Source: JBGPJM01 sp041485385 (GTDB lineage Bacteria; Planctomycetota; Phycisphaerae; Phycisphaerales; UBA1924). Taken from it: 7,306 nucleotides of DNA. Below, piece by piece: positions 1 to 5,903 of this stretch. The stretch covers positions 1-7,306 of the forward strand of contig JBGPJM010000237.1 of assembly GCA_041485385.1 (NCBI GenBank), in the 5' to 3' direction. The notes beneath the pieces are model-generated. The model worked only from the letters and a program-made list of their open reading frames with translations, had not been told where the DNA came from and ran no database searches. Positions within the stretch are counted from its first letter, which is position 1. Each line of letters opens with the position of its first letter. A program made the position numbers and the translations under genes.

Positions 1-1
1 C

Positions 2-187
2 ACCGCCTTCCCCTGCACCATCATGGCCCGCCTCCTCGCGAGCCAGGGGTCCCATTCATTCGGCCCCCTCCCCCCCGGCGTCCTCCCACCCGAATCCATC
101 GGCGCCCAACCCGAAATCCTCAACCACTTCCTCCAACAACTCAAAGCCCGCGGCGTCCACTACACCCAAAAAACCGAACCCCTCTAA
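2..187 (+). CDS. C-terminal fragment of a saccharopine dehydrogenase-like protein (5' end outside window)
   Basis: An open frame runs from the window edge to a TAA stop and encodes the last 61 residues of a longer protein. The visible segment reads TAFPCTIMARLLA, then PPGVLPPESIG, then a helical stretch ending LKARGVHY. A Thr/Ala-Phe-Pro segment before an alanine-rich helix, a GV(L/F)PPE turn and a closing (L)xxRGVxY strand is what I know from the C-terminal domain of saccharopine dehydrogenase/reductase (LYS9-like) proteins. That family makes or breaks the lysine-glutamate conjugate saccharopine, using NAD(P), in the cytoplasm. The Rossmann domain and catalytic residues lie outside the window, so the reaction cannot be confirmed; a carboxynorspermidine dehydrogenase-like relative is possible but fits the PPE turn less well. 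Third codon positions are mostly C, as in the next two genes. Confidence 0.6.
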   Translation, partial: TAFPCTIMARLLASQGSHSFGPLPPGVLPPESIGAQPEILNHFLQQLKARGVHYTQKTEPL

Positions 188-207
188 ATCCCATCTCCCC
201 GTCCTCC

Positions 208-291
208 GTCCCCTCCCCTCTTCCCGCGCCCTCCGCACCTCTGCGAGAGCTCCCCTCCCCACTTCGCTCCTGGCACTTAGCACTTGGCACC
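208..291 (+). repeat. degenerate pyrimidine-rich intergenic repeat, first copy
   Basis: This begins with a 16-base string at 208-223 that recurs exactly at 1736-1751 (GTCCCCTCCCCTCTTC). After a C-rich spacer come three heptamers at 271-291: TGGCACT, TAGCACT, TGGCACC. They resemble the CAC/TAC-containing heptamers found at 352-379, 1372-1399 and 1752-1793. It lies wholly between genes. Confidence 0.55.
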
Positions 292-306
292 CAGCCGGTG
301 TACACT
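277..306 (+). promoter_or_regulatory. possible sigma-70-like promoter for the first prepilin-like gene
   Basis: TTAGCA (277-282) and TACACT (301-306) are separated by 18 bases, and TG directly precedes the -10 hexamer. Each hexamer matches four of six consensus positions. The -35 candidate overlaps the heptamer repeat, so the match could be chance. Confidence 0.25.
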
Positions 307-334
307 CCAATCAGCCGGATTCCCGGCCAGCCCG

Positions 335-379
335 CTCCCCTCTTCGTCCCACTTTTCACTCCTCACTTTTCACTTCGCA
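335..379 (+). repeat. CTCCCCTCTTC anchor plus four heptamers
   Basis: The anchor CTCCCCTCTTC (335-345) is followed after six bases by four heptamers: CTTTTCA, CTCCTCA, CTTTTCA, CTTCGCA (352-379). The array stops six bases before the AAGGAGG ribosome-binding site of the next gene (385-391), so it would lie in the 5' untranslated leader if transcription starts upstream. Confidence 0.55.
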
Positions 380-395
380 CCCCCAAGGAGGCCCC

Positions 396-1343
396 ATGCC
401 CGCCTCACCCACACCCACCCGCGCCTTCACCCTCATCGAGCTCCTCGTCGTCATCGCCATCATCGCGCTCCTCATCAGCATCCTCCTCCCGGCCATCGGC
501 AAGGCCAGGACCCTCGCCCTCGCCACCAAGAGCATGGCCAACCTCCGCACCAACGCCAAGCTCATCTACATCTACTCCAACGAGCAGCGCGAGATCTTCG
601 TGAACCCGTTCGTCCGCGTCAACTCCTGCCCCGGCGGCTCCACCGACAACCTCGACTGGGTCTGGACCATGCGCGCCCCCTGCGCCTGGGGCTGGCCCTA
701 CGGCCTCGGTTACGGCAGCAACAGCGGCACCGAGACCTACGGCTACCACTGGCTCGCCCACACCCTCTTCTCCGACACCGAAGGCATCTCGCGCCTCAAC
801 TCCGTCGTCGCACCCGGCGACCGTGAGCTGCAGCAGTGGTTCCAGAACAACACCGCGGCCCAGTCCGACTGGGAATGGATCTTCCCCAGCTCCTACTGGT
901 ACCCGCCCGTCTTCTGGCAGCTCTCCAGCCGCTTCAACCAGACGACCCGCCAGGTCGGCACCCCCGCCAACCGCTACTTCATCGCACGCAACAAGGTCTC
1001 CGACACCCTCTTCCCCTCCGCCAAGGTCCTCCTCTTCGAGAACAAGGACTTCAGCTCCAAAGAGAAGTGGGCCTGGAACGAGCCCCGCGCCATGCCCCAG
1101 GTCGTCATGGTCGACGGCAGCGCCAAGCCCGTCCGCATGCAGGACGTCATCCAGCACACCAGCACCACCGGCGGCCTGGACGACCCCGGCAAGATCCCCG
1201 CCCCGGCCGGCACCTGGAACCCCACCTACCTCGAGATGAACCGCTACGAGTACGGCCAGCCCCAGGGCTTCTCCTGGACCTTCGGCAACCCCGCCTACTT
1301 CTGGGCCACCCGCCTCGGCCTCCGCGGCCGCGATCTCCCGTGA
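396..1343 (+). CDS. prepilin-like protein with N-terminal methylation/cleavage motif (type II secretion/type IV pilin superfamily)
   Basis: The 315-residue product starts at an ATG with a strong AAGGAGG (385-391) four bases upstream. It carries a short Pro/Thr-rich leader, then RAFTLIELL with mature Phe at residue 11 and the conserved Glu+5 at residue 15. A hydrophobic helix spans about 13-33, and LLPAIGKAR marks its exit. Known family biology: a prepilin peptidase cuts before the Phe and the helix anchors or packs the pilin in the cell envelope. Here the -1 residue is Ala10 rather than the usual Gly. A VVMVDGSAKPV strand (Asp240-Gly241) resembles the C-terminal DG motif of planctomycete prepilin-like proteins. 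The head is aromatic-rich (15 Trp in 315 residues) and has a possible Cys78/Cys96 pair. Codons are overwhelmingly C-ending. The family call is firm; the exact role (pseudopilin, minor pilin or surface protein) is unknown. Confidence 0.9.
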   Translation: MPASPTPTRAFTLIELLVVIAIIALLISILLPAIGKARTLALATKSMANLRTNAKLIYIYSNEQREIFVNPFVRVNSCPGGSTDNLDWVWTMRAPCAWGWPYGLGYGSNSGTETYGYHWLAHTLFSDTEGISRLNSVVAPGDRELQQWFQNNTAAQSDWEWIFPSSYWYPPVFWQLSSRFNQTTRQVGTPANRYFIARNKVSDTLFPSAKVLLFENKDFSSKEKWAWNEPRAMPQVVMVDGSAKPVRMQDVIQHTSTTGGLDDPGKIPAPAGTWNPTYLEMNRYEYGQPQGFSWTFGNPAYFWATRLGLRGRDLP

Positions 1344-1349
1344 CTCCCG

Positions 1350-1399
1350 TCTCCCTCCCCCCCCCCTCTTCTGCTCACTGCTCACTGCTTACTGCTCAC
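1350..1399 (+). repeat. pyrimidine tract with TGCTCAC heptamer array
   Basis: A C/T tract ending CCCCTCTTC (1363-1371) runs directly into four heptamers: TGCTCAC, TGCTCAC, TGCTTAC, TGCTCAC (1372-1399). The whole 69-base gap between the two genes, 1344-1412, is almost purely pyrimidine on the + strand. The same anchor-then-heptamer order recurs at 1741-1793. Confidence 0.7.
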
Positions 1400-1412
1400 T
1401 CCTTCCCCCCCC

Positions 1413-1646
1413 ATGTCCCAGAAAACCAAACTCCGCCTCGCCCTCACCCTCCTCGCCCTCACCGCGGCCATCTTCGCCGCCCAGTTCCTCCTCCCCGAGC
1501 GCCACCGCAAGCCCGACCCCGCCCTCGAAGCCCAGCAGCAGGCGATCGTCAACCAGATGAAAGAAACCGAAGCCCCCGAGCCGCCGCCACCCCCGGGCCT
1601 CGACCCGGCCGACACCTCCCGCCACCCCCGAAAGGCCCCAAGATAA
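1413..1646 (+). CDS. small single-span membrane protein with Pro-rich tail
   Basis: The predicted product is 77 residues and I do not recognise it. After a basic start (MSQKTKLR) a hydrophobic segment covers about residues 8-27, followed by PERHRK. A charged, probably helical stretch (about 35-52) leads to EAPEPPPPPG and a basic C-terminus. The likely topology is one span with a short cytoplasmic N-terminus and an exported or periplasmic tail. It lies 69 bases after the prepilin-like gene on the same strand and shares its C-ending codon bias, so co-transcription is likely. There is no Shine-Dalgarno sequence: the 20 bases before the ATG are pyrimidine apart from one G and one A. The next in-frame ATG (residue 49) would remove the membrane span, so 1413 remains the best start. 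A similarly built small protein sits beside the second prepilin-like gene, which supports it being real. Confidence 0.7.
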   Translation: MSQKTKLRLALTLLALTAAIFAAQFLLPERHRKPDPALEAQQQAIVNQMKETEAPEPPPPPGLDPADTSRHPRKAPR

Positions 1647-1663
1647 CCGCCCATCGGGCACGT

Positions 1664-1735
1664 CTCTCACCCCCTCACCCCCTCACCCTCTCACCCCCTC
1701 CCCCCGTCCCCCCGTCCCCCAGTCCCCCGGTCCCC
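1664..1735 (+). repeat. octamer tandem array, nine units
   Basis: Nine consecutive 8-base units run without a break. The first five are CTCTCACC/CCCTCACC types, ending in CCCTCCCC (1664-1703). The last four are CCGTCCCC, CCGTCCCC, CAGTCCCC and CGGTCCCC (1704-1735). The NNGTCCCC type returns at 3419-3442. It lies between genes, after the stop of the 77-residue protein. Confidence 0.75.
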
Positions 1736-1793
1736 GTCCCCTCCCCTCTTCTGCTTACTCCTTACCGCTTACTGCTCACTGCTCACTGCTTAC
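1736..1793 (+). repeat. CTCCCCTCTTC anchor plus six heptamers
   Basis: This follows directly on the octamer array. GTCCCCTCCCCTCTTC (1736-1751) matches 208-223 exactly. Six heptamers then fill 1752-1793: TGCTTAC, TCCTTAC, CGCTTAC, TGCTCAC, TGCTCAC, TGCTTAC. The array ends just before the more balanced base composition that starts near 1800. Confidence 0.75.
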
Positions 1794-1804
1794 TTCTCCC
1801 AGAC

Positions 1805-1833
1805 TGGACAAGCCCCCTTTCGTGTGGAATACT
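1805..1833 (+). promoter_or_regulatory. candidate sigma-70-like promoter with extended -10
   Basis: TGGACA (1805-1810, five of six against TTGACA) lies 17 bases upstream of AATACT (1828-1833, four of six). A TGG just before the hexamer makes an extended -10. It is the first sequence after the repeat block and faces the 2046-3316 gene pair. It implies a leader of about 200 bases, in which I see short hairpins (CCAAAG/CTTTGG at about 1901-1921; AACCC/GGGTT near 1856-1870) but no riboswitch class I recognise. Confidence 0.4.
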
Positions 1834-2031
1834 CCAAAGGGCCACCCGGTTCCGAAACCCATTCAGGGTTCGATTCGAATGTTTCTTGCGCATCTCCAGG
1901 CCAAAGGGCCCCCGGCTTTGGGCAGTCTTGGCCCGAGCGGCCGATCGTTTTGGTAACGTACACTTGAGCGACGCTGGGGACGTGAGATCCGGGAGCCCGT
2001 TTTCCGTGGGCGGGCGTCGGCTGGGACAGTC

Positions 2032-2036
2032 GGAGG
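2032..2036 (+). promoter_or_regulatory. ribosome-binding site supporting a TTG start
   Basis: GGAGG lies nine bases before the TTG at 2046. No in-frame ATG in the region would keep the membrane span, so this site decides the start of the 87-residue protein. Confidence 0.55.
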
Positions 2037-2045
2037 CGGCACATC

Positions 2046-2309
2046 TTGGCGAGTGAACCGGACATCCAGGTAGTCAATCGGAACGATGGCCGGAGGCGAG
2101 AGTCGGCCGCACCCGCGAAGGGCGGCGCCCAACGGACCGCCGGGGGAGATGCGCGAAAGAAGCAGATCCTGGTGGCCGTGATCGCCGGGATGCTGCTGGT
2201 GGCTGTACTCAGCTATGCGCTGCTTTGGCGCAAGCCGCCGAGCGATAAGCCGCAGCCGCTCCCCGAGGGCGCAAGGTCCCCAACTCACGGGTATGCGCCA
2301 GGTCATTAG
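2046..2309 (+). CDS. small single-span membrane protein upstream of the second prepilin-like gene
   Basis: The predicted 87-residue product begins at TTG with GGAGG nine bases upstream. Residues 1-40 are polar and basic (GRRRES, DARKKQ). Residues 41-61 (ILVAVIAG...LLW) form one hydrophobic span, followed by RKPPSDKPQPLPEG. By the positive-inside rule the long N-terminus is probably cytoplasmic and the short Pro-rich tail outside. I do not recognise a family. In design (one span, then a Pro-rich tail) it resembles the 77-residue protein at 1413, though the sequences do not obviously align and the soluble portion is on the other side of the span. It ends 95 bases before the GTG of the second prepilin-like gene, so the two are probably co-transcribed. 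A frameshift near the end cannot be excluded, because the last 12 residues look unstructured. Confidence 0.6.
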   Translation: MASEPDIQVVNRNDGRRRESAAPAKGGAQRTAGGDARKKQILVAVIAGMLLVAVLSYALLWRKPPSDKPQPLPEGARSPTHGYAPGH

Positions 2310-2391
2310 TCGAGAGCCGAGGGGGCCGAATGTCCGGGACGATTGGTCACAGAGGGCGCGGGGCACGTGTGGAGCCGAGAGAGGGCTCGTC

Positions 2392-2398
2392 AAGGAGG
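2392..2398 (+). promoter_or_regulatory. strong ribosome-binding site choosing the GTG start at 2405
   Basis: AAGGAGG is six bases upstream of GTG 2405. The in-frame ATG at 2330 has no comparable site and would add a 25-residue basic extension before the prepilin leader, so 2405 is preferred. Confidence 0.8.
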
Positions 2399-2404
2399 TC
2401 GGCA

Positions 2405-3316
2405 GTGAACAGTCGCCGCGGATTCACACTCATTGAGTTGCTGGTCGTCATCGCGATCATCGCGCTCCTGGTTTCGTTGCTCCTGCCCGCGTTGGGAAAG
2501 GCCAAGAAGGCGGCCTTGCTGGCCCGCTCGCTCAGCAACATCCGCCAGATCAACATCGCGGGGCGCACGTACCAGGAGGACAACAAGGGAAGGATGCCGC
2601 TTACGCTGACATACCAGCGCGGCACAGAGTTCATACCCGGCGGGGCGCCGTTCGGCAGCGGGATCCTCGAGGGATGGTGCACATGGCAATACGGCGGAAA
2701 GAACAACCAGGCCGCATGGGGCGGAGTCGTGTTCGACGTTGAGGCAGCCGACCGTCCACTGAACCCCTATGCCTATCCCGAAATCATCATCGACTCGCCG
2801 CCACGCCCCACGCGCATGCCGCCCAACTGGCCCGGCCGGGACCAACCGCAGCTCGATGTGTACAAGGACCCGGGCGACAAGATCGGCCACCAGGGAGCGG
2901 GCAACCCCAACGGGTGGCCGAACGACAACCCCGACGGCTCGACCTGCTATGACGATGTGGGCACAAGCTACCAGTTCAACGTCAAGTGGTGGGACCAGTG
3001 CCTCAACGCCACGCCGGCCAACCCGGCTGTGCCGTCCCGATTCGAGCGGGCCTTCCGGCTCGGCTGCAACCGCATGACCCTCGCCGACGCCTTCCAGCCC
3101 AGCCACTTCGTCTGGATCCATGATGAGGTGTCCGACATCGTGGCCAACGCACCCAGCACGACGTTCCGATACCGCAACGGCTACGACGAGATCAACAAGT
3201 CCGTCATGGGCTTCATGGACAGCCACGCCGGTTACGTGCGTGTCCGGCCCGGAAACAACGCCGAAGCGTATTCCAACATCGACTACACGTTCATCTTCAA
3301 CGACCTGCGCCCATAG
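2405..3316 (+). CDS. prepilin-like protein, second copy (type II secretion/type IV pilin superfamily)
   Basis: From the GTG start the product is 303 residues. A five-residue leader (MNSRR) precedes the canonical site G6/F7 with Glu+5 at residue 11, in the string GFTLIELLVVIAIIALL. The hydrophobic helix ends in LLPALGKAKK. Next comes SLSNIRQINIAGRTYQEDNKGRMP, the post-helix pattern usual in planctomycete prepilin-like proteins, where a Tyr-x-x-Asp-Asn-x-Gly-Arg-x-Pro motif begins the head. Near the end GFMDSHAGYVRV takes the place of the usual DG(H/S)-strand. Expected processing is by prepilin peptidase at the inner membrane. It is a distant paralogue of the protein at 396: the helix is near identical and the heads are different. 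The codons differ too, since the shared LIELLVVIAIIALL uses only CTC for Leu in the first gene but CTC, CTG and TTG here. A terminator follows 39 bases after the stop. Confidence 0.92.
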   Translation: MNSRRGFTLIELLVVIAIIALLVSLLLPALGKAKKAALLARSLSNIRQINIAGRTYQEDNKGRMPLTLTYQRGTEFIPGGAPFGSGILEGWCTWQYGGKNNQAAWGGVVFDVEAADRPLNPYAYPEIIIDSPPRPTRMPPNWPGRDQPQLDVYKDPGDKIGHQGAGNPNGWPNDNPDGSTCYDDVGTSYQFNVKWWDQCLNATPANPAVPSRFERAFRLGCNRMTLADAFQPSHFVWIHDEVSDIVANAPSTTFRYRNGYDEINKSVMGFMDSHAGYVRVRPGNNAEAYSNIDYTFIFNDLRP

Positions 3317-3355
3317 CGCCTACGACCGACGCCCCCCCAACACAATCGACCTCGA

Positions 3356-3385
3356 CCGCTGCGACCAGCTCGCGGCGGTTTTTTT
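3356..3385 (+). terminator. Rho-independent terminator
   Basis: CCGCTGCGA and TCGCGGCGG form a nine-base-pair stem (one G-U pair) closed by the loop CCAGC and followed by seven T residues (3379-3385). It sits 39 bases after the stop of the second prepilin-like gene and separates that unit from the repeat-protein gene. Confidence 0.88.
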
Positions 3386-3410
3386 GTCCGCGCCCAACGC
3401 CGCCGACTCC

Positions 3411-3471
3411 CCGTTCCCCAGTCCCCCAGTCTCCCAGTCCCCTTCCCCGCGTCCCCCTTCCCCGCGTCCCC
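3411..3471 (+). repeat. octamer array plus 15-mer duplication
   Basis: CCGTTCCC, CAGTCCCC, CAGTCTCC and CAGTCCCC (3411-3442) are the same octamer type as 1704-1735. A 15-base unit, TTCCCCGCGTCCCCC, is then repeated at 3443-3457 and 3458-3471 (the second copy one base shorter). It lies downstream of the terminator, so it is not in the transcript of the preceding genes if termination is efficient. Confidence 0.7.
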
Positions 3472-3502
3472 GCACCTTCGCCTGCCCGTCGCACAATATT
3501 CG

Positions 3503-3514
3503 GACAAAGTTGTC
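3503..3514. promoter_or_regulatory. short inverted repeat in the upstream region of the repeat-protein gene
   Basis: GACAA-AG-TTGTC is a five-base-pair inverted repeat 73 bases before the start codon. It lies in an unusually AT-rich patch that also has CAATATT (3494-3500) and TACATAATT (3546-3554). I found no pair of hexamers with good spacing. An operator or promoter here is only a guess. Confidence 0.2.
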
Positions 3515-3586
3515 GGCGTTGCGCCAGGTCCTGCCCAACCGCACGTACATAATTGGGTCCCGCCTCGCCCACACGAGGAGACCGCC

Positions 3587-5857
3587 ATGCCCATCCGTCC
3601 TCCTCTCGCGCTGGCCCTCATAGCCACCGCGGCCTCCGCCATCCTCGCTCTCACCACCCCGAGCCCCGCCCAGTGCCCCGGCGAAGGAACGTGGCTGCCG
3701 GGAACCGGCACGCCCGGCATCGACTTCGGCTCCGTGTACGCACTCACCACCTGGGACCCCGACGGAGCCGGACCGAGCCCTCCCGTGCTGGTCTTCGGCG
3801 GCAAGTTCACCTTCGCCGGAACTGTCGACGCGAGCAATATCGCGGCTTGGGACGGCCAGACGTGGTTCGCCCTCGGCGACGGCGTCGCCGGCAGCGGCCT
3901 ACCGGTCCGCGCCTTGAGCGTCTACAACGGCATGCTCGTGGCCGGCGGCGATTTCACCACCGCCGGAGGCACGCCCGCCTCGCACATCGCGGCCTGGAAC
4001 GGAACAACCTGGCAACCCCTCGGCGCCGGCACGAACGATGCCGTCTTCTCCCTCCAGCAACACGGCAATCAGCTCATCGCCGGCGGGCACTTCTCCGTCG
4101 CCGGCGATTCGCCCGCCAACCGCATCGCGGCGTGGGATGGCTCCACCTGGAGCCCGCTCGGCGGCGGCATGAACAACGACGTCCTCGCCCTGATGGTGTT
4201 CAACGACGACGTGATCGCCGGCGGGTTCTTCACCACCGCGGACTCGGCGCCCGCCGCCCGGATCGCCAGGTGGGATGGCTCCGCCTGGCAGCAGATCGGC
4301 CCCGGCTTCGACAGCGGTGTGCGCGCTCTCTGCTTGTTCAACGGAGAGCTAGTCGCGGGCGGCGAGTTCCAAAACTCCGGAATCGCCCCGGTGACAAGCG
4401 TGGCGGCATGGAACGGGGTTGCCTGGCACGCCCTGGGTACCGGCGGGCCGCACTTTGGCGGTGTTAACGGCCTGAACCCGTCCGAAGAGGGGCTCACCGT
4501 GGCAGGCCCCGCCTTGCTCCCGAGCCACGGCATTCCCCGCTGGAACGGTGTCGCATGGGTTGCTCTGGGCACGGGCACGAATGGCGCTGTTCGGACCGTA
4601 ATCGATTTCGATGGTCAAACAACTATCGCCGGCGATTTCACCGCCGCGGACCAGACCGCGGCCACCGGCCTTGCACGCTGGGATGGGGCCCGCTGGAATC
4701 CCCTCGCGACAGGGACCAGCCACTGGGTGGGAAGTTTGCAGGTCTTCGACAACACCCTCATCGCAGCCGGCGACTTCCTGTCGATCGAGGGTGTACAGGC
4801 AAACAGGATCGCACGCTGGAATGGCGAGACCTGGTCCACCATGGGTTCGGGCATGAACGGCTGGATAGGAGATCTCCAGATCTACAACGACTCCCTCTAC
4901 GCCGGCGGCCATTTCAGGACCGCGGGGGGGACCATCGTGAACAACATCGCCCGTTGGGATGGAACCACCTGGCAGCCTCTGGGAATGGGGGTCGGCAACG
5001 CGGGACTCGGCGACCAGATCGACTCGCTGGGTGTCTTCAACGGCGAGCTGATCGTGGGCGGACAGTTCGATTTCTCAGTCGCCTTGGGCAGGCGAGCCCA
5101 CAACATCGCGCGGTGGAACGGCACACGGTGGGACAGGTTCAATATCGGACTGGGGGGCGTCTACGCAATCGGCACGTTCAACGGCGAACTCATAGCCGGC
5201 GGCGCGATTAGCTTCAACGGCATTGGCATTTCCCGCTGGAACGGCACGTCGTGGCTCCCGGTCGGAACGGGCATGAGCGGAGGGAGGTACGGCACCCCGA
5301 ATGTCTACGCATTGGCCGTCTATGGCGGCGATCTGATCGCCGCGGGCGACTTCTCCGCTGCGGGGGGATCGCCCGCGAGCAACATCGCGCGCTGGAACGG
5401 CTCGTCCTGGTCACCCTTGGGAGCCGGCATCGACGGCCCGGTCTACCACCTTCTCGTAGACCGCGGCTCCCTCCTCGCCGCCGGAGGCTTCACATCGGCC
5501 GGGGGCACACCGGCCGGCTCGATCGCCCGGTGGGACGGAGCGTCCTGGAGCGCCGTCGGCCCGCCCGTCATGGGATACGAAGTAGACGACGTCGTCATCC
5601 AAGGCCGCCAACTCGTCGTCGCGGGTCTCTTTAGCCTCGTCGGCGACACAGTCTCCGCCAACTTCGCCCGCCTGATCACCCCCGCTCCCGCGTGCCCCGC
5701 CGACTTCGACTGCTCCGGCGCCGCCGATTCCCTCGACTTCTTCGCCTTCCTCACCGCCTTCTTCACCGACCCACTCTCCGCCGACGTCAACAACGACGGC
5801 GCCACCAACTCCCAGGACTTCTTCGACTTCCTCACCTCCTTCTTCGCCGGCTGCTGA
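3587..5857 (+). CDS. secreted repeat protein with about 14 beta-propeller-like repeats and a C-terminal GC-type dockerin-like domain
   Basis: The 756-residue product starts at ATG with GAGGAG (3575-3580) six bases upstream. Residues 1-28 are a signal peptide, with likely cleavage after PSPA28. From about 49 to 696 there are roughly 14 repeats of about 45 residues, with the pattern (V)xALxVxNGxLxAGGxFxxAGGxPAxxIARWNGxxWxPLGxG. Repeats 6 and 14 are the most divergent; the last lacks the Trp pair. Fourteen units would suit two seven-bladed propellers, which is inference. Residues 703-756 form a dockerin-like module with two Ca-binding loops: Asp706/Asp708/Ser710/Asp714/Asp717 and Asp733/Asn735/Asp737/Asn741/Asp744. 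It ends Ala-Gly-Cys. Modules like this close many exported proteins in Phycisphaerae and may serve as an anchoring or sorting signal. No catalytic motif is seen, so binding or structural roles are more likely. An upstream terminator and its own ribosome site suggest an independent unit. Confidence 0.88.
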   Translation: MPIRPPLALALIATAASAILALTTPSPAQCPGEGTWLPGTGTPGIDFGSVYALTTWDPDGAGPSPPVLVFGGKFTFAGTVDASNIAAWDGQTWFALGDGVAGSGLPVRALSVYNGMLVAGGDFTTAGGTPASHIAAWNGTTWQPLGAGTNDAVFSLQQHGNQLIAGGHFSVAGDSPANRIAAWDGSTWSPLGGGMNNDVLALMVFNDDVIAGGFFTTADSAPAARIARWDGSAWQQIGPGFDSGVRALCLFNGELVAGGEFQNSGIAPVTSVAAWNGVAWHALGTGGPHFGGVNGLNPSEEGLTVAGPALLPSHGIPRWNGVAWVALGTGTNGAVRTVIDFDGQTTIAGDFTAADQTAATGLARWDGARWNPLATGTSHWVGSLQVFDNTLIAAGDFLSIEGVQANRIARWNGETWSTMGSGMNGWIGDLQIYNDSLYAGGHFRTAGGTIVNNIARWDGTTWQPLGMGVGNAGLGDQIDSLGVFNGELIVGGQFDFSVALGRRAHNIARWNGTRWDRFNIGLGGVYAIGTFNGELIAGGAISFNGIGISRWNGTSWLPVGTGMSGGRYGTPNVYALAVYGGDLIAAGDFSAAGGSPASNIARWNGSSWSPLGAGIDGPVYHLLVDRGSLLAAGGFTSAGGTPAGSIARWDGASWSAVGPPVMGYEVDDVVIQGRQLVVAGLFSLVGDTVSANFARLITPAPACPADFDCSGAADSLDFFAFLTAFFTDPLSADVNNDGATNSQDFFDFLTSFFAGC

Positions 5858-5861
5858 CCGA

Positions 5862-5875
5862 CATCCGTCCGGATG
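5862..5875 (+). other. small hairpin just after the repeat-protein gene
   Basis: CATCC-GTCC-GGATG gives a five- to six-base-pair stem starting four bases after the stop codon. There is no T tract, so it is at best a weak terminator or an mRNA 3'-end stabiliser. Confidence 0.3.
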
Positions 5876-5903
5876 GGCGATCGGGGTCCACGCCCGGGTG
5901 CCG

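Noticed and set aside
405..1385. Long minus-strand open frame (326 codons) opposite the first prepilin-like gene
   Set aside because: It mirrors the C-ending codons of the real gene, and its translation is Gly/Val/Ala/Glu-rich low complexity without a domain. The + strand frame has the prepilin motif and a strong ribosome site.
1866..1880. tRNA-like T-loop (GGTTCGATTCG)
   Set aside because: The flanking bases do not form the five-base-pair T-stem, and no acceptor or anticodon arm can be drawn.
836..2056. Long + strand open frame (406 codons) spanning two genes and the repeats between them
   Set aside because: The product is Pro/Arg/His-rich, runs out of frame through two better-supported genes and translates simple repeats.
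2330..2404. ATG at 2330 as the start of the second prepilin-like protein
   Set aside because: It has no good ribosome site, while GTG 2405 has AAGGAGG six bases upstream and gives a normal short leader.
3519..3551. Promoter TTGCGC/TACATA before the repeat-protein gene
   Set aside because: The spacing is 21 bases and the matches are weak, so it is not supported as a specific call.
3120..3623. + strand open frame (167 codons) overlapping the end of the second prepilin-like gene, the terminator and the octamer array
   Set aside because: It translates Ser/Pro/Thr-rich low complexity from repeats and crosses a clear terminator.
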